NCBI GenBank assembly: GCA_035934385.1
Contig: DASYXY010000070.1
Location: 1 to 64,000, forward strand
DNA length: 64,000 bases
Source: CF-118 sp035934385
GTDB lineage: Bacteria > Chloroflexota > Dormibacteria > Dormibacterales > Dormibacteraceae
Direction: 5' to 3'
Both the position numbers and the translations under genes were made by a program. Below, in pieces: positions 58,291 to 64,000 of the stretch. Every line of letters starts with the position of its first letter. Position 1 is the first letter of the stretch. Under the pieces are notes generated by a model. The model was not told the origin of the DNA, ran no database searches, and saw only the letters and a program-made list of their open reading frames with translations.

Positions 58291-59007
58291 TCAGTAAATC
58301 ACTTCCATCAGGGTGAGGCCCCCGGCGGGGGCGGTTTTTGGCGCCAGGCGCCTGTCCCGCGCTCGCAGCAGCTCGCCTACCCATCCGGCCGGTCGGCGGC
58401 CAAGGCCGACCTCCGCCAACGCACCGGCGATGCTGCGCGCCAGGCCCCGCAGGAAACCCTCGGCCACCAGCTCCAGCTCGACGAAGTCCCCACGGCGCCG
58501 CACCGTCGCGCTCCGCATCTCGCGCAGGCGCGCCCTGGCCGGCTCTGACGCCGAGCAGAAGGTGGTCCAGTCGTGTTTGCCGCCCAGGGCCTCCGCGGCG
58601 CGAGACATGGCGCCAACATCGAGCCTTCCCCGAACATGCCAGCACCGCTCGCGCTCGAGCGCCGGGCGTGCCGGCCGGTCCATGTAGCGATAGCGATATC
58701 GCCGCCAGCGGGCCGAGAAGCGAGAGTGGAAACCATCGGGTGCAGACTCCGCCTTGAGCACGGCCACGTCTTCCGGCAGCAGCGCGTTGAGCGCCGCCGC
58801 GAGGCGGTCGGTAGGTATGCGACCTTCGAACCGGAAGTTCGCGACCTGGCCTTCGGCATGCGCGCCGGCGTCGGTGCGACCCGCGCCATAGACGACGTGG
58901 TCCTTGCCGGTCAGCTCGCGCAGCGCGCGCTTCAACTCGGCTTCGACAGTTCGCCCCCGAGCCTGCTGCTGCCAGCCGGCAAAGCCGGCCCCGTCGTACT
59001 CGAGCAC
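58291..59007 (-). CDS. truA: tRNA pseudouridine synthase A (38-40)
   Basis: 238 residues. The catalytic Asp is in YGAGRTDAGAHAEGQVANFR, with YDGAGFAGWQQQARGRTVEA at the start and FLRGLARSIAGALAEVGLGR near the end. The GTG at 59007 leaves out the common first residues (TKIVLEYDG pattern). The frame continues back through NTKI to the rplQ stop, with only an ATA as extra candidate. Its place between rplQ and rplM is the usual one. Confidence 0.95.
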   Translation of the reverse strand: MLEYDGAGFAGWQQQARGRTVEAELKRALRELTGKDHVVYGAGRTDAGAHAEGQVANFRFEGRIPTDRLAAALNALLPEDVAVLKAESAPDGFHSRFSARWRRYRYRYMDRPARPALERERCWHVRGRLDVGAMSRAAEALGGKHDWTTFCSASEPARARLREMRSATVRRRGDFVELELVAEGFLRGLARSIAGALAEVGLGRRPAGWVGELLRARDRRLAPKTAPAGGLTLMEVIY

Positions 59008-59025
59008 GATCTTTGTATTTATTTG

Positions 59026-59379
59026 TTAGTCGACGAGCTCGATGATCACCATCGGCGCTGAGTCGCCCACTCGCGGTCCCTTGTGGATGATGCGTGTGTA
59101 TCCGCCGGGACGCTCGGACAGCCGCGGGATCAGGTTCGAAAACAACCTTTCGACCACCTCTGGCTTGGATACCTCCGCGCTCACCCGCCGGCGGGCGGCG
59201 ATGTCCTGGCCCTTGGCGGTGGTGATGAGCCGCTCGACCCACCGCCGAAGCTCCTTGGCGCGAGCTTCGGTGGTGGTGATGCGGCCGCTTTCGAGCAGCG
59301 ACGTGCACAGGTTGCGCATCAGCGCCTTGCGCGCATCCGTGTCGCGGTTGAAGCGGCGGCCGCTCTTCTGGTGACGCAT
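59026..59379 (-). CDS. rplQ: Ribosomal protein L17
   Basis: 117 residues: MRHQKSGRRFNRDTDARKAL, RNLCTSLLESGRITTTEARA, KELRRWVERLITTAKGQDIA and the C-terminus GGYTRIIHKGPRVGDSAPMV. ATG 59379 is the conserved start, 11 bp after rpoA; an open in-frame extension upstream lies in rpoA and is noise. Confidence 0.98.
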   Translation of the reverse strand: MRHQKSGRRFNRDTDARKALMRNLCTSLLESGRITTTEARAKELRRWVERLITTAKGQDIAARRRVSAEVSKPEVVERLFSNLIPRLSERPGGYTRIIHKGPRVGDSAPMVIIELVD

Positions 59380-59390
59380 CGAGAAATGGG

Positions 59391-60353
59391 TTAGCCCCGC
59401 AGGACCGTTCCCATCTCCTCGGGCTTGATGAAGCCCTTCTCGACCAGCTTCTCCTTGATCTCGTCGAGCGACTTGCGCCCGAAGTTCCGAAGCGCAAGCA
59501 GCTCCTCTTCCTTCTTCTGGAGCAGCTGGCCGACGGTCTGGATCTCGTTCGCCTTCAGGCAGTTGAAAGCCCTCACCGACAGGTCGAGCTCCTCGATGGG
59601 CGTGTCCATCAGCGGGCTGCGGCCGGTCTTGTCGATGTCGGTGCCGGGCTTCTGGATCGACTCGCCGAAGTGGACGAACAGGTCCAGGTGCTTGGTGAAC
59701 AGCTCGGCCGCGTGGCTGACTGCCTCTTCGGGCGACATCGTGCCATCGGTCCAGACCTCGATGATCAGGCGATCGAAGTCGGTCGACTGCCCGACACGGG
59801 TCTTCTCCACGGTGAAGTTCGCCTTCTCGACCGGGGTGAAGATCGCGTCGATCGGAATGACGCCGATGGGCTGCCCTTCGCGCTTGTTGCGCTCCGCCGG
59901 AACGTAGCCCTTGCCACGCTCGACGTTGAGCTCCATGCGCAGGTGCCCCTTGGCGGCCAGCGTGCAGATGTAGAGGTCGGGGTTGACGATCTCGACGTCC
60001 GAGGTGGCCTGGATGTGAGATGCGCGGACCTCGGCCGGGCCTTTGACATCCAGCAGCAGCGTGATCGGGTCCTCGGTGAAGCTCTTGAGGCATAGCTTCT
60101 TGAGGTTGAGGATGACCTCGGTCACGTCCTCCTTTACGTGCGGTATCGCTGTGAACTCGTGGGCCACGCCGTCGATCTGGATCGACGTGACGGCGGCGCC
60201 CCAAAGCGAGGACAGCAGTACACGACGCAGCGTGTTGCCGAGCGTCGTGCCGAAACCAGGCTCGAGCGGCTCGATGTCGAACTTGCCGTAATTGGCGGTC
60301 GCCTCGAGCTTGCGAACCTGCGGCGTGACGGTGATCTGGGTGTCGATTGCCAA
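59391..60353 (-). CDS. rpoA: RNA polymerase alpha subunit
   Basis: 320 residues. N-terminal assembly domain: FDIEPLEPGFGTTLGNTLRR and VLLSSLWGAAVTSIQIDGVA. C-terminal DNA- and activator-contact domain: SVRAFNCLKANEIQTVGQLL, LLALRNFGRKSLDEIKEKL. Length is normal. Standard rpsD-rpoA-rplQ order. Confidence 0.99.
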   Translation of the reverse strand: MAIDTQITVTPQVRKLEATANYGKFDIEPLEPGFGTTLGNTLRRVLLSSLWGAAVTSIQIDGVAHEFTAIPHVKEDVTEVILNLKKLCLKSFTEDPITLLLDVKGPAEVRASHIQATSDVEIVNPDLYICTLAAKGHLRMELNVERGKGYVPAERNKREGQPIGVIPIDAIFTPVEKANFTVEKTRVGQSTDFDRLIIEVWTDGTMSPEEAVSHAAELFTKHLDLFVHFGESIQKPGTDIDKTGRSPLMDTPIEELDLSVRAFNCLKANEIQTVGQLLQKKEEELLALRNFGRKSLDEIKEKLVEKGFIKPEEMGTVLRG

Positions 60354-60381
60354 GAGTCTCCTTAAACCTCCGTTTCCCGCT

Positions 60382-61002
60382 TCAGCGGGAGTAGAACTCG
60401 ACGATCAGTTGTTCTTCCACCCCTGACTCCATTTCATGCCTTTCGGGCCGAGCCAGGATCTTCGCCGTCTTGTCCTCGCCGTTCAACGACAGCCAGGATG
60501 GGACGGGGCGGACTTTGGATGCCTCCAGGGCCACGTCGATGACCCCGTCGGCGGGCTTCACCCTGAGCACGTCGCCCGGCTTGAGCTCGTAAGACGGGAT
60601 GTTCACCGTCTTGCCGTTGATCTCGAAGTGCCGGTGAGTGACGAGCTGTCGCGACTGCTTGCGCGACGCGCCCAGGCCGAGCCGGTAGACGACGTTGTCC
60701 ATGCGCAGCTCCAGGTGGCGGAGCAGGTTGAGGCCGGTGACGCCCGGCTCGCGCGTCGCCTGGTCGAAGTAGTTACGGAACTGCTTCTCGAGCAGTCCGT
60801 AAACGCGGCGCGCCTTCTGCTTGGCGCGCAGCTGCAGGCCGTAGTCGGACGTCTTGCGCTTGCGGGCCTGGCCGTGCATGCCGGGCGCGAACGCCCTGCG
60901 CTCGATGGCGCACTTGGGCGTGTAGCAGCGCTCGCCCTTGAGGTACAGCTTGGCCCCTTCGCGGCGGCAGAAGCGGCAGACCGGACCGCTGTAGTTGGCC
61001 AC
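60382..61002 (-). CDS. rpsD: Ribosomal protein S4, zinc-binding form
   Basis: 206 residues. The N-terminal C-x2-C-x12-C-x4-C zinc knuckle (CRFCRREGAKLYLKG to CYTPKCAIE) marks the C+ paralogue of S4. The S4 RNA-binding domain is seen in RLGLGASRKQSRQLVTHRHF. GTG 61002 overlaps the rpsK stop by one base (TAGTG). Confidence 0.98.
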   Translation of the reverse strand: MANYSGPVCRFCRREGAKLYLKGERCYTPKCAIERRAFAPGMHGQARKRKTSDYGLQLRAKQKARRVYGLLEKQFRNYFDQATREPGVTGLNLLRHLELRMDNVVYRLGLGASRKQSRQLVTHRHFEINGKTVNIPSYELKPGDVLRVKPADGVIDVALEASKVRPVPSWLSLNGEDKTAKILARPERHEMESGVEEQLIVEFYSR

Positions 61003-61394
61003 TAGACACGCCTCCGCTTGGGCGGCCGGCACCCGTTGTGCGGGATTGGTGTCACGTCGGTGATGGCGCTGACCTCCAGGCCTGTTGCCTGCAGCGAGCG
61101 AATCGCGGCCTCACGGCCGGCGCCCGGCCCGCGCACGAAAACCTCGATCGAGCGCATGCCGTGCTCCAGCGCCTTCTTGGCGGTCGCCTCGGCGGTCTGC
61201 TGCGCGGCGAACGGCGTCGACTTGCGGCTGCCCTTGAAGCCCTGCGCACCCGCCGACCCCCAGGAGATGACGTTGCCGTCGATGTCGGTGATGGAGATGA
61301 TCGTGTTGTTGAACGTGCTCTGGATGTGAGCCTGTCCCTGGACCACGTTCTTGCGCTCGCGGCGCCGCGTGCGAACGACCTTCTTCTTGGCCAC
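61002..61394 (-). CDS. rpsK: Ribosomal protein S11
   Basis: 130 residues: QGQAHIQSTFNNTIISITDI, SWGSAGAQGFKGSRKSTPFA, FVRGPGAGREAAIRSLQATG and the C-terminal THEMES-type PIPHNGCRPPKRRRV. GTG start overlaps the rpsM stop by one base (TAGTG), the same arrangement as at the next junction. Confidence 0.98.
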   Translation of the reverse strand: MAKKKVVRTRRRERKNVVQGQAHIQSTFNNTIISITDIDGNVISWGSAGAQGFKGSRKSTPFAAQQTAEATAKKALEHGMRSIEVFVRGPGAGREAAIRSLQATGLEVSAITDVTPIPHNGCRPPKRRRV

Positions 61395-61792
61395 TACTTG
61401 CCCGCCTTGACCTTCTTCTTGCCCGCGACGGCGCGCTTTGGTCCTCGCCGGCTGCGGGCGTTGGTGCGAGTCCGCTGGCCGCGCACGGGCAGCCCGCGGC
61501 GGTGTCGCTGGCCGCGGTAGGAGCCGATCTCGGTCAGGCGCTTGATGTTGTTCGCCACCTCGCGGCGCAGGTCACCTTCGATGAGGAGCTCCTTCGCCCC
61601 GGCCATCCGGTCGATGATCTGCCGCAGGCGGGTGACCTCGTCGTCGGACAGGTCTTTCACACGCGTGTCCGGGTTGACGCCGGCGGTCTTCACAAGCTTC
61701 TGGGCGGTGGTGTTGCCGATGCCGGTGATGTAGGTCAGGGAGATGACCACGCGCTTCTGCGGCGGTATGTCGACGCCTGCGATTCTCGCCAT
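61394..61792 (-). CDS. rpsM: Ribosomal protein S13
   Basis: 132 residues: MARIAGVDIPPQKRVVISLT, YITGIGNTTAQKLVKTAGVN, RLTEIGSYRGQRHRRGLPVR and a Lys-rich tail (KKVKAGK). Starts 8 bp after rpmJ. Confidence 0.98.
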   Translation of the reverse strand: MARIAGVDIPPQKRVVISLTYITGIGNTTAQKLVKTAGVNPDTRVKDLSDDEVTRLRQIIDRMAGAKELLIEGDLRREVANNIKRLTEIGSYRGQRHRRGLPVRGQRTRTNARSRRGPKRAVAGKKKVKAGK

Positions 61793-61800
61793 CTAGCTCC

Positions 61801-61917
61801 TCAGCCCTGCCTCTGTTTGTGTTTGGGCGTCTTCGAGCAGATCACGCGGACGACCCCGTTCCGCTTGATCACCTTGCAGCTCGGACACATCTTCCTGACC
61901 GACGGACGAACCTTCAT
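61801..61917 (-). CDS. rpmJ: Ribosomal protein L36
   Basis: 38 residues: MKVRPSVRKMCPSCKVIKRN, then GVVRVICSKTPKHKQRQG. The zinc ligands C-x2-C, C and H are all present, so this is the zinc-binding form. Its ATG overlaps the infA stop (ATGA). Slightly short for default gene finders, but unambiguous. Confidence 0.97.
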   Translation of the reverse strand: MKVRPSVRKMCPSCKVIKRNGVVRVICSKTPKHKQRQG

Positions 61918-62147
61918 CTCTTGATCTCTCTTATCCGCCCGCGCGACCGATCGGTCTCCGCCAGCTCGACCCCCACCTTGTCACCGGCCAGGAGCCGGGT
62001 GAAGTGGGTGCCGGCGCGATCGGCAACGTGGGCTAGGACCTTGGCCCCGTTCTCGAGCTCGACCCGGTACACGCCGTTGGGAAGAGGCTCCAGGACGACC
62101 CCCTTGACAAGTGAGGGACGCCGGGGCACGAACCGCGATTGTACCAA
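61914..62147 (-). CDS. infA: Translation initiation factor IF-1
   Basis: 77 residues with the OB fold of IF-1: VKGVVLEPLPNGVYRVELEN, GAKVLAHVADRAGTHFTRLL and GDKVGVELAETDRSRGRIRE. The N-terminus (VQSRFVPRRPS) is unlike the usual AKKDDIIEVEG. TTG 62147 is the start and has no clear Shine-Dalgarno. Standard map-infA-rpmJ context confirms it. Confidence 0.93.
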   Translation of the reverse strand: MVQSRFVPRRPSLVKGVVLEPLPNGVYRVELENGAKVLAHVADRAGTHFTRLLAGDKVGVELAETDRSRGRIREIKR

Positions 62148-62166
62148 ACTCAGAGTTCGACCCGTC

Positions 62167-62943
62167 TCAGGCCGCCGGCGCGTGGCCGTTCGCCGACGGG
62201 AGGGCGGTCAGGATCAGCGGCCCCGCCTCGGTGATCGCCACCGTGTGCTCGAAGTAGGCCGAAAGCGACCCGTCGGCGGTGCAGATCGTCCAGCCGTCGG
62301 GCTTCATGTACACCTCGTAGGAGCCGGCGTTGACCATGGGCTCGATGGCCAGGGTCATGCCGGGCTTGAGCCGCGGTGGGGTTCCGGGCTGGCCGAAGTT
62401 GGGCACCTGGGGGTCCTCGTGCATCTGCCGGCCGATTCCGTGGCCGACGAACTGGCGGATGACCGAGAAACCGGCCGCCTCGACGTGCTTCTGGATGGCG
62501 CTCGAGACGTCCCCGAGCCAGCCGCCTGGCTGGGCCTTGGCGATGCCGACGTAAAGCGCCTCCTCGGTCACCTTGATCAGCCGCCTGCCTTCTGGGGTGA
62601 CGTTGCCTACGCCCACAGTGATGCCGACGTCGGCCCAAAAGCCCTCCAGGACCAGGCCGAGGTCGAGGCTCACCAGGTCACCGCTGGCGATCTTTCGGTT
62701 GCCAGGGATGCCGTGTACCGCCTCGTCGTTGATCGACACGCAGATCGAGCGCGGAAACCCGTGGTAGCCGAGGAAACCTGGCGTCGCGCCCCCGGCCCGA
62801 ATGAGCTTGTCGGCGATCGCATCGAGCTCGATCGTCCTGGTGCCCGGCTCGCACGCGGCCGAAAGCGGCGGCAGCACCGAGGCCAGCAGCTGGCCGGCCC
62901 GGGCCATCAGGTCGATCTCGTGCTTGGTCTTGAGGTTGATCAT
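62167..62943 (-). CDS. map: Methionine aminopeptidase, type I
   Basis: 258 residues. Removes the initiator Met from new proteins. Metal ligands: VSLDLGLVLEGFWADVGITV (two Asp), FVGHGIGRQMHEDPQVPNFG (His), LAIEPMVNAGSYEVYM (Glu) and AYFEHTVAITEAGPLILT (Glu). The ATG overlaps the adk stop as ATGA. No N-terminal zinc-finger extension. Confidence 0.97.
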   Translation of the reverse strand: MINLKTKHEIDLMARAGQLLASVLPPLSAACEPGTRTIELDAIADKLIRAGGATPGFLGYHGFPRSICVSINDEAVHGIPGNRKIASGDLVSLDLGLVLEGFWADVGITVGVGNVTPEGRRLIKVTEEALYVGIAKAQPGGWLGDVSSAIQKHVEAAGFSVIRQFVGHGIGRQMHEDPQVPNFGQPGTPPRLKPGMTLAIEPMVNAGSYEVYMKPDGWTICTADGSLSAYFEHTVAITEAGPLILTALPSANGHAPAA

Positions 62944-63587
62944 GACTTGGCCACGTCCGCGCTCTGGCCGAGGGCCGCCAGCACGCGTTTGTGGATCTCC
63001 TCGATTGTGCCCACCCCCTCGACCTCGGAAACCAGGCCCTGGCGCCGGTAGTGGTCGAGCAGAGGCAGCGTCTTCTCGAGGTAGACCTCGATGCGTTTCT
63101 TGACCGCCTCAGGCTTGTCGTCCTCGCGCTGGACGAGCGTGGCGCCGTCGAGCGGACACTTCTGCGTGCCGGGCGGGTAGGTCTTCTGGTCGACAGGGCA
63201 GGTCATCCGGCCGGCGAGCCGGCGGACGAGCTCCGGCGTCTTCACGTTGAGGTAGACGACCCGGTCGAAGCGGCGCCCCAGCTCCTCGAGCAGGCCGTCC
63301 AGCGCCTGCGCTTGGGGAATCGTGCGCGGGAAGCCATCCATGACGAAGCCCCTCTGGCTGTCGCCCTGCTGCAGGCGGTTGCCGATTATGCCGATCATGA
63401 TGTCGTCCGGCACGTAGCCGCCGGCGGCCATGATGGGCTGGGCCTTGAGCCCGAGCGGGGTGCCGGCCGCGACCTCTCCACGCAGGATGTCACCGGTCGC
63501 GATGTGCGGGATGTCGAACGACTGATGCAGCAGCTCCGCCTGGGTGCCCTTGCCGCTTCCGGGCGGACCGTAGACGAGGAGGTTCAA
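62940..63587 (-). CDS. adk: Adenylate kinase
   Basis: 215 residues. Converts ATP + AMP to 2 ADP. P-loop LLVYGPPGSGKGTQAELLHQ, NMP site IATGDILRGEVAAGTPLGLK, FVMDGFPRTIPQAQALDGLL, and a lid with a zinc-type knuckle (MTCPVDQKTYPPGTQKCPLD), a partial Cys set. TTG 63587 is the start, with GGAGGGG closely upstream. Normal place between secY and map. Confidence 0.97.
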   Translation of the reverse strand: MNLLVYGPPGSGKGTQAELLHQSFDIPHIATGDILRGEVAAGTPLGLKAQPIMAAGGYVPDDIMIGIIGNRLQQGDSQRGFVMDGFPRTIPQAQALDGLLEELGRRFDRVVYLNVKTPELVRRLAGRMTCPVDQKTYPPGTQKCPLDGATLVQREDDKPEAVKKRIEVYLEKTLPLLDHYRRQGLVSEVEGVGTIEEIHKRVLAALGQSADVAKS

Positions 63588-63600
63588 CGCCCCCTCCTGT

Positions 63601-63637
63601 CACCGCCGGTTTTAACGGCGCCCCCACAAGGTGGGGA
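63601..63637. repeat. Double-hairpin element, second copy of 41406-41441
   Basis: CACCGCCG, an AT-rich loop and CGGCG, then CCCCAC-AAG-GTGGGG. It lies between the secY stop and the adk start on the minus strand. Either a terminator/attenuator within the operon or a dispersed repeat that inserted there. Confidence 0.75.
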
Positions 63638-63648
63638 GGCAGCCTCTC

Positions 63649-64000
63649 TCATGTGATGAAGCCGCGGTACTGGCGCATCACCAGCTGCGTCTGCAGCTGT
63701 TTCATGGTGTCCAGCGCCACGCCGACCACGATCAGGATCGCCGTCCCTCCGAGATACATCTGCTGATGCGGGATGCCCGAAATCTTCGCCGTCGCGATAG
63801 GCAGGATCACGGTGATGAACCCGAGGAAGCACGCGCCCGCAAAGGTGACGCGATTCATCACTGCGGCGAGGTAATCGGCGGTCGGTTTGCCCGGGCGGAT
63901 TCCGGGGATGAAGCTCGAGTAGCGCTTGAGGTTTTCGGCGACGTCGTTCACCTCGAACGTGATGGCCGTGTAGAAGTAGGTGAACGCGAACGTAAACAGG
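63649..64000 (-). CDS. secY: Protein translocase subunit SecY, 5' part missing
   Basis: The last 116 or so residues of SecY, the membrane channel of the Sec system; the gene continues past the right edge. Visible are FTYFYTAITFEVNDVAENLK, RYSSFIPGIRPGKPTADYLA (the conserved cytoplasmic loop C5 before the ninth helix), two transmembrane helices (FAGACFLGFITVILPIA and GGTAILIVVGVALDTMKQL) and the C-terminal tail QYRGFIT. Followed by adk after a hairpin element. Confidence 0.97.
   Translation of the reverse strand, partial: LFTFAFTYFYTAITFEVNDVAENLKRYSSFIPGIRPGKPTADYLAAVMNRVTFAGACFLGFITVILPIATAKISGIPHQQMYLGGTAILIVVGVALDTMKQLQTQLVMRQYRGFIT

Noticed and set aside
59380..60204. In-frame upstream extension of rplQ
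   Set aside because: It lies inside rpoA in another frame. The conserved L17 start MRHQKSGR is at 59379.

Overview
The window is a gene-dense piece of a high-GC bacterial chromosome with no phage, plasmid or insertion-sequence genes. Housekeeping genes (a ribosomal protein operon, groESL with a CIRCE operator, the t6A genes, cell-wall and cyclic-di-AMP genes) place it firmly in Bacteria. The mix of an F420-type LLM oxidoreductase, a group II truncated haemoglobin, an ECF sigma/zinc anti-sigma pair, a sulfoquinovose synthase, many GTG/TTG starts and apparently leaderless promoters suggests a soil Terrabacteria lineage such as Actinomycetota, Chloroflexota or, my best guess, Dormibacterota. This is inference from gene content, not a phylogeny.

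Layout. 1-5.2 kb: Nramp metal transporter and DtxR-type regulator behind a double palindromic operator, a GH5 endoglycoceramidase-like hydrolase and two exported proteins of unknown role. 5.2-18.2 kb: mixed metabolic genes (cupin/TetR pair, phosphodiesterase, tRNA-Glu and tRNA-Val, pterin dehydratase, a GT-C membrane protein, ABC exporter, F420 oxidoreductase, VIT1-like metal transporter with ferritin-like domain, esterase, alcohol dehydrogenase, SGNH hydrolase). 18.4-24 kb: envelope glycolipid genes (flippase-like protein, sugar epimerase, UDP-sulfoquinovose synthase, GT2, DUF2079). 24-28.6 kb: a degenerate sulfocyanin, a SIMPL protein, and an unusual sensor locus: a LuxR-type helix-turn-helix anchored in the membrane with an outside NHL propeller (frameshifted in this sequence), coupled to a ligand-binding lipoprotein. 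28.6-38.8 kb: three tRNAs, truncated haemoglobin, DinB, M20 peptidase, methyltransferase, ROK kinase, small ligand-binding proteins, ankyrin protein, a cNMP-binding/MinD-like fusion, patatin, A-type Fe-S carrier.

39.3-54.5 kb, almost all minus strand: groEL-groES, DUF2007, tsaD-rimI-tsaB-tsaE-thiL-thiE-anti-sigma-ECF sigma, alr, an acpS-nnrD fusion, glmS, cdaR-cdaA-argF. Many of these genes overlap by 4 bases or less and are probably translationally coupled. 54.5-57.4 kb: acyl-CoA synthetase, a small basic protein and a protein phosphatase. 57.4-64 kb, minus strand: secY(partial)-adk-map-infA-rpmJ-rpsM-rpsK-rpsD-rpoA-rplQ-truA-rplM-rpsI.

The most unusual signals are genome-level ones: (1) three copies of a roughly 140-163 bp dispersed repeat with a hairpin whose stem changes compensate; (2) a TANNNT box 5-9 bases before the start codon of about nine genes, implying leaderless mRNAs; (3) conserved N-termini that extend upstream of the first ATG/GTG/TTG, twice onto a CTG that overlaps the previous stop as CTGA; (4) a family of G/C hairpins at gene ends.
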